64,000 nucleotides of DNA from JAABRB01 sp963735025. GTDB lineage: Bacteria; Pseudomonadota; Gammaproteobacteria; Burkholderiales; SG8-39. Positions 55,654-63,813 of this stretch are shown piece after piece. Location of the stretch: assembly GCA_963735025.1 (NCBI GenBank), contig CAVTJG010000011.1, positions 200,157 to 264,156 of the forward strand. The letters run 5' to 3'. The stretch's first letter is position 1. Every line of letters starts with the position of its first letter. The notes under the pieces were generated by a model, which was not told the origin of the DNA, did no database searches, and saw only the letters and a program-made list of their open reading frames with translations. The position numbers and the translations under genes were made by a program.

Positions 55654-57132
55654 GTGACCGCACCCATGCCCATGCGCGCGATCCCCAAAGCCCTCACATT
55701 CGACGACGTACTGCTCGTACCCGCTCTCTCGACCATCCTGCCCCGGGACGCGATCCTGGCGACCCAGCTGACGCGCAATATCCGGATCAACATCCCGCTC
55801 GTATCCGCGGCCATGGATACGGTGACCGAAGCGCCGCTTGCGATCGCGCTCGCGCAGGAAGGCGGGATCGGAATCATTCACAAGAACATGCCGCCGAAGG
55901 CGCAGGCGGCCGAAGTACGCAAGGTGAAGCGCTACGAATCGGGTGTCGTGCGCGATCCGATCACGATCCCCCCCGACATGACAGTGCGCGAGGTCAAGGC
56001 ATTGACCGAACAGCACAAGTTTTCCGGCCTGCCCGTCATCGAGAACGGGAAGGTCGTCGGGATCGTCACCAACCGCGATCTTCGCTTCGAGACAAAGCTT
56101 GATCAGCCGGCGCGCAACATCATGACGCCCAAGGATCGTCTGATCACAGTGCGCGAGAGCGTGACCCTGGAAGAGGCGACGGAACTTCTGCACAAGCACC
56201 GCCTGGAGCGCGTGCTGGTCGTCAACGGTGCGTTTGAGCTGCGTGGGCTCATCACGGTCAAGGACATTCTCAAGTCGAGCGAATATCCCAATGCGTCCAA
56301 GGACGCGCAGGGCAACCTGCGCGTCGGGGCTGCGGTCGGGGTGGGAGAGGGCACGGACGAGCGGGCAGCCGCGCTGGTCGAGGCGGGCGTCGATGTGCTC
56401 GTCGTGGACACCGCCCACGGCCACGCCCAGGGTGTCCTTGACCGCGTGAAGTGGGTCAAGCGGAATTTTCCGAAGGTCGATGTCATCGGTGGAAACATCG
56501 CCACCGCGGATGCGGCCCGCGCGCTTGCCGAGTACGGTGCGGACGCCGTCAAGGTCGGCATCGGGCCCGGCTCGATCTGCACCACGCGGATCGTTGCCGG
56601 GGTGGGGGTGCCGCAGATCACGGCCATTCACAGCGTCGTCGACGGACTCAAGGGGACGGACATTCCCATGATTGCCGACGGCGGCATTCGCTATTCAGGC
56701 GACATCGCGAAGGCACTCGCAGCCGGGGCGCACTGCGTGATGCTCGGGAGTCTGTTCGCAGGGACCCAGGAAGCGCCGGGGGAGATCGAGCTCTATCAGG
56801 GGCGTTCGTACAAGTCCTATCGCGGTATGGGTTCGCTGGGCGCGATGCAACAGGGCGCGGCGGACCGGTATTTTCAGGATCCCTCCGCGAACGCGGACAA
56901 GCTCGTTCCCGAAGGAATCGAAGGGCGCGTCCCGTACAAGGGTCCGGTCAAGGCAGTGATCGATCAACTGCTCGGCGGCATCCGCGCCAGCATGGGTTAC
57001 ACGGGGTGCAATACGATCGACGAGATGCGCGAGCGCGCCCAGTTCGTCGAAATCACTACGGCAGGAGTCCGCGAGTCGCACGTACACGACGTGCAGATCG
57101 TCAAGGAAGCGCCGAATTACCGGGTCGAGTGA
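55654..57132 (+). CDS. guaB: Inosine-5'-monophosphate dehydrogenase
   Basis: Oxidises IMP to XMP with NAD+ in guanine nucleotide synthesis. The 492-aa protein has KALTFDDVLLVPA, two CBS domains (~95-205), the catalytic Cys in GPGSICTTRIVAGVG, GGIRYSGDIAKAL and YRGMGSLGAM. Possible starts are GTG 55654, ATG 55666 and ATG 55672; the last gives the commonest form. None has a clear Shine-Dalgarno sequence, consistent with a very short or absent leader. It forms an operon with guaA. Confidence 0.97.
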   Translation: MTAPMPMRAIPKALTFDDVLLVPALSTILPRDAILATQLTRNIRINIPLVSAAMDTVTEAPLAIALAQEGGIGIIHKNMPPKAQAAEVRKVKRYESGVVRDPITIPPDMTVREVKALTEQHKFSGLPVIENGKVVGIVTNRDLRFETKLDQPARNIMTPKDRLITVRESVTLEEATELLHKHRLERVLVVNGAFELRGLITVKDILKSSEYPNASKDAQGNLRVGAAVGVGEGTDERAAALVEAGVDVLVVDTAHGHAQGVLDRVKWVKRNFPKVDVIGGNIATADAARALAEYGADAVKVGIGPGSICTTRIVAGVGVPQITAIHSVVDGLKGTDIPMIADGGIRYSGDIAKALAAGAHCVMLGSLFAGTQEAPGEIELYQGRSYKSYRGMGSLGAMQQGAADRYFQDPSANADKLVPEGIEGRVPYKGPVKAVIDQLLGGIRASMGYTGCNTIDEMRERAQFVEITTAGVRESHVHDVQIVKEAPNYRVE

Positions 57133-57135
57133 CAG

Positions 57136-58710
57136 GTGCGCGAGAGGATCCTGATCCTCGATTTCGGCGCGCAGTACACGCAGCTGATCGCACGTCGCGT
57201 GCGCGAGTGTCACGTCTACTGCGAGATCCATCCCTTCGACGTCAGCGCGGAATTCATTCGCGAATTTGCGCCGCGCGGAATCATTCTTTCGGGCGGCCCC
57301 TCTTCGGTCACGGAAGACGCGACGCCGCGCGCGCCGCAGGCTGTCTTCGAGTGCGACGTTCCGGTGCTGGGCATCTGCTATGGCATGCAGACGATGGCGG
57401 CCCAGCTGGGCGGCACCGTGGAGAATTCGCGCGTGCGGGAATTCGGGTACGCGGAGCTTCGCGCGCAGGGGCACTCGGCGCTGCTGCGCGACATCCAGGA
57501 CCGCTCCAACGACGCCGGGCACGGGTTGCTGGACGTGTGGATGAGCCACGGCGACAAGGTGACCGCGCTGCCGCCGGCCTTCAAGGTGATCGCGAGTAAC
57601 GCCACCACGCCGATTGCGGGGATGGCCGATGAGACACGGCGGTTCTACGGAGTGCAGTTCCACCCGGAGGTCACCCACACCCGCCAGGGCAAGGCGATCC
57701 TTGCGCGATTCGTCACCAAGATCTGCGGCTGCGAAGGCGACTGGAACATGCCGGACTACGTCGCCGAGGCGGTCGAGCGGATCCGCGCCGATGTCGGTCC
57801 GGATGACGTCATTCTCGGGCTATCGGGCGGAGTCGACTCCTCGGTTGCCGCGGCCCTCATCCATCGCGCGATAGGTGATCAGCTGACCTGCATCTTCGTC
57901 GACACCGGTCTGCTGCGAAAGGACGAGGCGCATCAGGTCATGGAGACTTTCGGCCGCCATCTCGGTGTGCGAGTCGACATGGTGGACGCGGCCGAGCGGT
58001 TCATGAGCGCGCTCGCCGGGGTGGCCGATCCCGAGCAGAAGCGCCGGATCATCGGGCGCGAGTTCGTGCACGTGTTCCAGGAAGAGGCGGAGCGTCTCAA
58101 GGCGCGTGGCAGCGCCGCGAAATGGCTGGCGCAGGGCACGATCTACCCTGACGTGATCGAGTCCGCGGGGGCGAAGACGAAAAAGGCGCACACCATCAAG
58201 TCGCATCACAACGTCGGTGGCTTGCCCGAGACGCTCCATCTCAAGCTGCTCGAACCGCTCCGCGAGCTCTTCAAGGATGAAGTGCGCGAGCTCGGGCTGG
58301 CACTGGGGCTGCCACGCGAGATGGTGTTCCGACACCCGTTTCCGGGTCCGGGACTCGGAGTGCGCATCCTGGGCGAAGTGAAGCGCGAGTATGCCGACAT
58401 CCTCCGCGAAGCGGATGCGATTTTCATCGAAGAGCTGCGGCGCTCCGGCTGGTACGACCAGACTGCGCAGGCTTTCGCGGTTTTCCTCCCTGTGAAATCC
58501 GTCGGGGTGATGGGCGACGGTCGCACCTACGAGTATGTGGTGGCGCTCCGTGCCGTGCAGACTACCGACTTCATGACTGCGCAGTGGGCGACGTTGCCCG
58601 CCGAATTGCTTGCTCGCGTATCGAGCCGGATCATCAACGAAGTGCGCGGCATCAACCGCGTCGTCTACGACATATCGAGCAAGCCGCCTGCCACCATCGA
58701 GTGGGAGTAA
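57136..58710 (+). CDS. guaA: GMP synthase (glutamine-hydrolysing)
   Basis: Aminates XMP to GMP using glutamine and ATP. The 524-aa protein has an N-terminal class I amidotransferase (Cys in GICYGMQTMAAQLGG; HPEVTHT), an ATP pyrophosphatase P-loop (GLSGGVDSSVAA) and a C-terminal dimerisation domain ending KPPATIEWE. The start is GTG, 3 bp after the guaB stop. It is the last core gene before the accessory region. Confidence 0.97.
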   Translation: MRERILILDFGAQYTQLIARRVRECHVYCEIHPFDVSAEFIREFAPRGIILSGGPSSVTEDATPRAPQAVFECDVPVLGICYGMQTMAAQLGGTVENSRVREFGYAELRAQGHSALLRDIQDRSNDAGHGLLDVWMSHGDKVTALPPAFKVIASNATTPIAGMADETRRFYGVQFHPEVTHTRQGKAILARFVTKICGCEGDWNMPDYVAEAVERIRADVGPDDVILGLSGGVDSSVAAALIHRAIGDQLTCIFVDTGLLRKDEAHQVMETFGRHLGVRVDMVDAAERFMSALAGVADPEQKRRIIGREFVHVFQEEAERLKARGSAAKWLAQGTIYPDVIESAGAKTKKAHTIKSHHNVGGLPETLHLKLLEPLRELFKDEVRELGLALGLPREMVFRHPFPGPGLGVRILGEVKREYADILREADAIFIEELRRSGWYDQTAQAFAVFLPVKSVGVMGDGRTYEYVVALRAVQTTDFMTAQWATLPAELLARVSSRIINEVRGINRVVYDISSKPPATIEWE

Positions 58711-58717
58711 GTTGCTC

Positions 58718-58743
58718 TATCTATGTGAATGTATTTATAGATA
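58718..58743 (+). terminator. Weak inverted repeat after guaA
   Basis: TATCTAT (58718-58724) and ATAGATA (58737-58743) flank a 12-nt loop in an unusually AT-rich patch right after the guaA stop. It may end the guaBA transcript; the stem is weak. Confidence 0.3.
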
Positions 58744-58763
58744 ATTTAGTTGGCTGCGACTAG

Positions 58764-58979
58764 CGGCAAATATCGCCTGCCATCGTTGGACACTTGTCTG
58801 TCAGGCGACAGGCGGCGCTCGATCAGCCGGATGTGACATGCTGCTACGCCCGCTCCGACAAGTACTGGATCACGGATTCGCAAGGCATTGCCTGGGAGAC
58901 ATACCGGACACTCGGCGAGGCAGAGATCTACGGCGCTGAAATGAAGAAGGCAACGCGTGCTGCGCACCGAGGCCACTGA
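58764..58979 (+). pseudogene. 3' remnant of an ArsI/CadI-like glyoxalase-superfamily gene
   Basis: Only the C-terminal ~60 residues survive. They read DVTCCYARSDKYWITDSQGIAWETYRTLG, close to the C-terminus of the CadI/ArsI family (C-As lyase, vicinal oxygen chelate fold), where VTCCYAxSDKYWxTDPxGIAWETFHTLG is typical. An in-frame TAG lies at 58761-58763 and no start or ribosome-binding site is credible. The tail AEIYGAEMKKATRAAHRGH is unlike the family. ArsI genes normally neighbour arsC, as this one does. Confidence 0.65.
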
Positions 58980-59035
58980 CGATCAGCATCGCTCCGCGCA
59001 AGGCGACCGACAAATGCTGCCGGGCGAGTACCACC

Positions 59036-59533
59036 GTGGACCACGTCTACAACATCTTATTCCTCTACACGGGCAACTCAGCCTGCAGCGTGATGGCGAA
59101 AGCGATTCTCAATGAGATCGGGCCAGGATGATTCAGGGCATACAGTGCCGGTAGTCACCCAACCGGCAAAGTGAACCCATTCACCATCGAACTATTGTGT
59201 GCCAATCGCCTCGCGGTAGACGATCTCCGCAGCAAAGCATCGGACGAGTCTGGCAAGCCGGGTGCGCCTGAAATGGACCTCGTCATCACCGTGTGCGATC
59301 AGGCGGGCGGTGAAACGTGTCCGGTATGGCCAGGACATACAATCACGGCACATTGGAGTTTCGAAGATCCTGCAGCGTTCCAGGAAGGCGACGGTGAGAA
59401 AAGTGAGCGCTTTCAGCAGGTGTATCGACAAATCATGACGCGGATGCGTCTGCTCATGAATCTGCCGCTGTGGAGCTTGGATCGACTTGCCAGCGAGCAG
59501 AAGATTAGTGCCATCGGTCAGGTGAAGCCGTGA
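59036..59533 (+). pseudogene. arsC: arsC pseudogene (thioredoxin-linked arsenate reductase family)
   Basis: Translation from GTG 59036 gives VYNILFLYTGNSACS. In the LMW-phosphatase-type ArsC the loop is CTGNSARS; here the catalytic Cys is Tyr and the Arg is Cys. TGA at 59129-59131 interrupts the frame in GPG-stop-FRAYSAGSHPTGKVNPF, where Arg is expected. Downstream ~120 residues remain open (FTIELLCANRL, MDLVITVCDQAGGETCPVWPG, TAHWSFEDPAAFQ) and end at TGA 59531-59533. All three key changes are explained by C:G to T:A transitions. The product would be inactive. Confidence 0.85.
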
Positions 59534-59938
59534 CGTTCGGGAGACGCCACCAACCGCAGAGTGGCTCGTTACAGCGTTGCTGCTTGCGAGGGTCATCGGC
59601 TCAGGCAAGCACCTCGAGTTTCCTAATTTGGCGCACGCGTAAACGCGCGCGCCGACAAGCTCGCTCCTCGCAACACCTGAATCGTGCACGGTACGCGTTC
59701 GTCCAAGCAGGCAATAAGAACATACCTACGTGTGTTACCGCACAGTCCGAACGGTGCGGTCGGCGCATGCTCATCAGTCGGAAGCTTGCGCGAGCTGCAC
59801 ACGCATCTTAGCTTGCCCGAAATCCTTATGAAGGCCTGCCAAGCGAAGGATCGTCGATTGACCCCAGTCATAACGTGTTGCACTTTAATCAAGCACCTCT
59901 GGCTGGTTTCTTGATCTCCATAGCTGAAACGCTCCATC
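59534..59938. other. Degenerate region between arsC pseudogene and permease; possible aquaporin scrap
   Basis: This ~405-bp stretch has no intact gene. One frame near 59536-59640 reads ETPPTAEWLVTALLLARVIGSG, which recalls the first membrane segment of ars-operon aquaglyceroporins (AEFLGTALLLATVVGSG). The match is short and soon lost, so this is tentative. The rest shows nothing I recognise. No good promoter for the permease is obvious. Confidence 0.4.
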
Positions 59939-60991
59939 GTGACTGAACTGACTCTTTCCCAACGAACCCAACAACTGCCACGGCAGAATCCGCGAGCCTT
60001 CCTGTTTTGCGCCGCGCTGACCTGGTGGGCCCTTTACCTGTCGCTGATTCCCGTGTCCGAGGCCATCGTCGCTGCTCTGCCGGTCGATCGCGACAGCCAC
60101 CTGGGCGGGGCGCTGCAGTTTTTTTTCTACGACACACCCAAGGTTTTGTTGCTGCTCACGGCGGTGGTGTTCGTGATGGGCATGGTGAACTCGTATTTCA
60201 CGCCCGAGCGCATCCGCGCGCTGCTGGCCGGACGCACCGAAGGCATGGCCAATGTAATGGCGGCGAGCCTGGGCGTCGTGACGCCGTTTTGCTCCTGCTC
60301 AGCGGTGCCGCTCTTCATCGGCTTCGTTCAGGCCGGCGTGCCGCTGGGCGTAACCTTCTCGTTCCTGATCTCGGCGCCGATGGTCAATGAAGTGGCCCTG
60401 ACGCTCCTGTTCGGGATGTTCGGCTGGAAGATTGCACTGCTCTACATGGGCCTGGGGCTCAGCGTGGCCATTGTTTCGGGCTTGATAATCGGCCGCCTGA
60501 GGATGGAAAGCTACCTGGAAGATTGGGTGCGCGACATGCCAAAGGTGCAGGCCGCGATCGGTGAAGCGCAACTCTCGCTCGCGGATCGCATCGACGGCGG
60601 TTTCGCCAGCGTGCGCGAAATTGTCGGCAAGGTCTGGCCCTACATCCTGGTAGGCATCGCCATCGGTGGTGCGATCCATGGCTGGGTCCCGCAGGATTTC
60701 ATGGCAGCCATCATGGGCAAGGAAGCCTGGTGGTCGGTGCCGCTGGCGGTGCTGATCGGGGTGCCGATGTACACCAACGCCGCCGGCGTGATCCCGATCG
60801 TGCAGGCGCTCCTGGCCAAGGGCGCGGCACTCGGCACCGTGCTTGCCTTCATGATGAGCGTGATCGCGCTGTCGCTTCCCGAGATGATCATCCTGCGCAA
60901 GGTACTGAAGGCTCGGCTGATCCTGACCTTCGCAGGTGTGGTCGCCAGCGGCATTCTCGTCGTCGGCTATGTGTTCAATGTGGCGCTATGA
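59939..60991 (+). CDS. Permease of the ArsP/DUF318 family
   Basis: A 350-aa inner-membrane protein with ~8-10 hydrophobic segments. The signature TPFCSCSAVPLFIGF (Cys118 and Cys120) and the later VPMYTNAAGVIPI repeat-related segment place it in PF03773 (ArsP_1/UPF0718). Some members export trivalent organoarsenicals; many others sit beside a small thioredoxin-like protein, as here, and have unknown substrates. The start is GTG at 59939, and the stop overlaps the next gene by ATGA. Unlike the arsenic remnants upstream, it is intact. Confidence 0.85.
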   Translation: MTELTLSQRTQQLPRQNPRAFLFCAALTWWALYLSLIPVSEAIVAALPVDRDSHLGGALQFFFYDTPKVLLLLTAVVFVMGMVNSYFTPERIRALLAGRTEGMANVMAASLGVVTPFCSCSAVPLFIGFVQAGVPLGVTFSFLISAPMVNEVALTLLFGMFGWKIALLYMGLGLSVAIVSGLIIGRLRMESYLEDWVRDMPKVQAAIGEAQLSLADRIDGGFASVREIVGKVWPYILVGIAIGGAIHGWVPQDFMAAIMGKEAWWSVPLAVLIGVPMYTNAAGVIPIVQALLAKGAALGTVLAFMMSVIALSLPEMIILRKVLKARLILTFAGVVASGILVVGYVFNVAL

Positions 60992-62340
60992 GTATGACCG
61001 GGCTCCCCAGTGTTGAGCACCCAGCCCCGGAAGCACCTGCTTCACAGGTTGGGGCACATCTGGATTCCATGGACGCCCTCAACCGCGAGTGCTTTTGCTT
61101 CAGCCTTGACCTCACCGCACTGGCGCGAGCACTCGATTCGGAGCTTGGCAAACCGGGCCTGGCCGAGATGGTTCGACTACGCTGCCCGTTTGTGTTCGCC
61201 GCGCTGCCTGTGTTCGTGCCTGCGCCGCAGCTGCAGCGCATGGCGCAGGTGGTGCAGGCTGTCGAATCGGTTGTGGTCCTGCCGGCCTATTGGGAGCAGG
61301 TGCTGAACGCCGCGCCAGCCATTGCGCGCTTGGGCGCTGTTGGCCCGCGCGGGGTGTTCTTCGGGTACGACTTCCATCTCACTCAGGGTCGCCTGGGCCT
61401 CATCGAGATCAACAGCAACGCTGGCGGCGCGATGCTCAATGCGGTACTGGCGCGGGCTCAACGAGCCTGCTGCGCGGCAATGGACGGGATGGTGCCCACG
61501 CTCGCCAGCGTGGCGGCATTCGAAAAGGGCATCGTCGACATGTTCCGCATTGAGTGGCGCCGCTCCGGTCGAAGTCAGCCCCTGAGCACCATCGCAATCG
61601 TAGACGAATCGCCTGAACAGCAGTACCTCTACCCCGAGTTCCTGTTGTTCCAGCAGATGTTCGAGCGGCACGGCCTGCGCGCCGTCATCGCCAGCCCGGC
61701 GGCGCTCGAATGGCGCGATGGCTCGCTGTGGCACGAAGAGCTCGCGATCGACCTTGTCTACAACCGCTTGACCGACTTCTATCTCGAGCAAGCGGACAGC
61801 GCCACACTGCGCGAAGCGTACCTGCAACAAGGGGTGGTGCTGACACCACACCCAATCGCTCACGCGCTGTATGCCAACAAGCGCCAGTTCGCGCTCTTCA
61901 GCGATGCCCGGCGCCTGCAGGCACTCGGCGTGCCCGAAGCCACGCAGCAGGTGTTGCTGGAGCACGTGCCTCGCACCGAGGTGGTTGATGTCGCCGATGC
62001 GCAGCGCCTGTGGGACGCGCGTCGCGGTCTGTTCTTCAAGCCGGTAGCCAGCTTCGGAAGCCGGGCCGCTTACCGGGGCGATAAGCTGACGCGGCGGGTT
62101 TGGCAGGAAATCCTAGCCGGGGATTATGTCGCCCAGGAGATCGTCGCACCGGGTGAGCGGATGATTGACGAGCACGACCCGGCCAAGGCCATGAAGTTCG
62201 ATTTGCGCGCTTACGCCTACGACGGCGCGGTGCAGTGGGTGGCCGCGCGCCTGTACCAGGGGCAGACCACCAACTTCCGCACGCCGGGCGGCGGTTTTTC
62301 GCCGGTCTACAGCACGGTCGATGCTTCGGTGCCCGTCTGA
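60988..62340 (+). CDS. Uncharacterised ATP-grasp-like protein
   Basis: A 450-aa cytosolic protein of unknown function. Motifs suggest an ATP-grasp or circularly permuted ATP-grasp fold: FGYDFHLT (126-132), LIEINSNAGGAML (138-150), IDLVYNRLTDF (254-264), a loop FFKPVASFGSRAAYRG (349-364) like an ATP-grasp Lys/Gly-rich segment, then KFDLRAYAYDG (403-413) and RLYQGQTTNFRTPGGGF (421-437). An N-terminal CFCF (Cys35, Cys37) is notable. It overlaps the permease gene (ATGA) and precedes the thioredoxin-like gene by 25 bp, so all three are probably co-translated. It may ligate an amine or thiol to a carboxylate; the substrate is unknown. Confidence 0.7.
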   Translation: MSMTGLPSVEHPAPEAPASQVGAHLDSMDALNRECFCFSLDLTALARALDSELGKPGLAEMVRLRCPFVFAALPVFVPAPQLQRMAQVVQAVESVVVLPAYWEQVLNAAPAIARLGAVGPRGVFFGYDFHLTQGRLGLIEINSNAGGAMLNAVLARAQRACCAAMDGMVPTLASVAAFEKGIVDMFRIEWRRSGRSQPLSTIAIVDESPEQQYLYPEFLLFQQMFERHGLRAVIASPAALEWRDGSLWHEELAIDLVYNRLTDFYLEQADSATLREAYLQQGVVLTPHPIAHALYANKRQFALFSDARRLQALGVPEATQQVLLEHVPRTEVVDVADAQRLWDARRGLFFKPVASFGSRAAYRGDKLTRRVWQEILAGDYVAQEIVAPGERMIDEHDPAKAMKFDLRAYAYDGAVQWVAARLYQGQTTNFRTPGGGFSPVYSTVDASVPV

Positions 62341-62365
62341 GTTTCAGTCCCCAAAGGAGTCTTCC

Positions 62366-62599
62366 ATGGACATCAAAGTACTCGGCACCGGTTGTGCCAA
62401 CTGCAAGAGCACCATCGCCCTTATCGAACAGGTTGCCAAAGCCAGGGGCGTGCCCGTCACGTTGCAAAAGGTTGAGGAACTGCGCGACATCATGGGCTAC
62501 GGAATCATGTCCACGCCTGGCGTCGTGATCGACGGCAAGGTGGTGCATGCCGGCGGCGTGCCCAGTCGTGAAAAGATCGAACAATGGTTGTCAGCCTGA
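62366..62599 (+). CDS. Small thioredoxin-like protein (redox-active disulfide, CxxC)
   Basis: A 77-aa thioredoxin-fold protein: MDIKVLGTGCANCKSTIALIEQ with a CANC active site (Cys10, Cys13), and the cis-Pro region MSTPGVVIDGKVVHAGGVPS. It matches the redox_disulf_2 / thioredoxin_3 type often encoded beside DUF318 permeases. AAAGGAG lies before the ATG at 62366. It could transfer electrons or a metalloid to the permease. Confidence 0.88.
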   Translation: MDIKVLGTGCANCKSTIALIEQVAKARGVPVTLQKVEELRDIMGYGIMSTPGVVIDGKVVHAGGVPSREKIEQWLSA

Positions 62600-62616
62600 A
62601 CGTCAAGAAATAGGGC

Positions 62617-62633
62617 ACGGTGTTCAACACCGT
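62617..62633. promoter_or_regulatory. 17-bp palindrome upstream of the CDF gene
   Basis: ACGGTGTT-C-AACACCGT (62617-62633) is a perfect 8-bp inverted repeat around one base, flanked by GGGC/GCCC. It lies between the thioredoxin-like gene and the CDF gene and could be a metalloregulator operator or a hairpin. Confidence 0.5.
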
Positions 62634-62684
62634 CGCCCTGGGCACCGAGCTCTCCGGCACGCAGTGCCGCAAGAGAGCCTCGCA

Positions 62685-63584
62685 TTGAGCGTGGGCCACA
62701 ATCACGGCCCTGCGCCAGCGAGCTTTGACAGCGCGTTCGCCATCGGCATTGCGCTGAACGTGGCGTTTGTGATCATCGAAGCCTTCTATGGCTGGAAGGC
62801 CGATTCTCTCGCCCTGCTGGCCGACGCGGGGCACAACCTGAGCGATGTGGCCGGTCTGGTGCTGGCTTGGGCCGGTGCGCTGGCCGGCCGTTTGCGGCCC
62901 AATGCGCGCCATACCTACGGCTGGAAACGGGCCAGCATCCTGGCGGCGTTCTTCAACGCGCTGCTGCTGCTGGTGGCGATGGGCATGCTGGCCTCGGAGG
63001 CGATCCACCGGCTCGGTTCGCCGGAGCCGATCGCAGGCTTCACGATTATGGTGGTAGCGGGCATTGGCATCGTGGTCAATACAGCCACCGCATGGCTGTT
63101 CATGCGAGGACGTGAGCACGATCTCAACATCCGCGGTGCATTCCTGCACATGGCGGCCGACGCGTTGGTCTCGGCCGGGGTGGTGGTGGCCGGGGGCCTC
63201 GCGTTGTGGTTTGGTTTGGACTGGCTCGATCCGGTGGTTGGCCTCGTGATCGCTGCCGTAATCGTGATTGGCACCTGGAACCTGTTCAAGCAGTCGCTTC
63301 ACCTGATGTTCGACGGCGTGCCCGAAGGCGTCGAGCTTCGCGAGGTGCGGGCCATGCTCGAGGCGTTGCCCGGCGTGGAGCGAGTGGAGGACCTCCATAT
63401 CTGGGCCATGGGCACCTCGGAAATCGCGATGACCGCACATCTGGTGATGCCCGCGGGTGGCGCCGACGATGCTTTCCTGCAAGACGCCACGCAGCAGTTG
63501 CACGACCGCTTCGAGATCGAGCACGTGACGCTGCAACCGGTACGGGTTCCCTTTGCCAGGCCATGTGCCAGCCCCGGCACCTGA
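62685..63584 (+). CDS. CDF-family heavy-metal cation exporter (CzcD/ZitB type)
   Basis: A 299-aa cation diffusion facilitator that exports Zn, Co or Cd in exchange for protons. A His-bearing N-terminus (SVGHNHG) is followed by six membrane segments with metal-site HxxxD pairs in ADAGHNLSD (His50, Asp54) and HMAADALVSAG (His155, Asp159). A C-terminal cytosolic domain (~210-290) carries EDLHIWAMGTSEIAMTAHL. The start is uncertain: TTG 62685 gives the common MSVGHNHG; GTG 62664 and 62691 are also possible. Confidence 0.88.
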   Translation: MSVGHNHGPAPASFDSAFAIGIALNVAFVIIEAFYGWKADSLALLADAGHNLSDVAGLVLAWAGALAGRLRPNARHTYGWKRASILAAFFNALLLLVAMGMLASEAIHRLGSPEPIAGFTIMVVAGIGIVVNTATAWLFMRGREHDLNIRGAFLHMAADALVSAGVVVAGGLALWFGLDWLDPVVGLVIAAVIVIGTWNLFKQSLHLMFDGVPEGVELREVRAMLEALPGVERVEDLHIWAMGTSEIAMTAHLVMPAGGADDAFLQDATQQLHDRFEIEHVTLQPVRVPFARPCASPGT

Positions 63585-63654
63585 TGGGGATTCGAGTTGA
63601 CGGACTGACGTTCGCCGAGTCGCGAAGACTCCACAGAATTTCTGAAAACATCTC

Positions 63655-63813
63655 ATGACCACCCACGTACTGATCCTTTGCACCGACAACTCGGCCCGCA
63701 GCGTGCTTGCCGAAGGCATGCTCAACCATTGGGCGGCCAAGCTCGGCCGAGACGTTAAGGCGCACAGCGCCGGTATTTCGAGGACGCGCGTGCGCTTCAG
63801 TAATCATGGATGA
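63655..63813 (+). pseudogene. Truncated ArsC/LMW-phosphatase-like gene (5' part only)
   Basis: MTTHVLILCTDNSARSVLAEGMLNHWAAKLGRDVKAHSAG is the first ~40 residues of an ArsC-type reductase, with the catalytic CxxxxxR intact (CTDNSAR), unlike the arsC pseudogene at 59036. After HSAG the sequence diverges (ISRTRVRF) and stops at TGA 63811-63813. About two-thirds of the protein, including the resolving cysteines, is missing, so this is a fragment created by rearrangement. Confidence 0.75.

Noticed and set aside
59129..59131. In-frame TGA in the arsC remnant as a selenocysteine codon, prompted by the sen genes nearby
   Set aside because: The family has Arg here, not Cys; the real catalytic Cys is separately mutated to Tyr; and a C-to-T change from CGA explains it.
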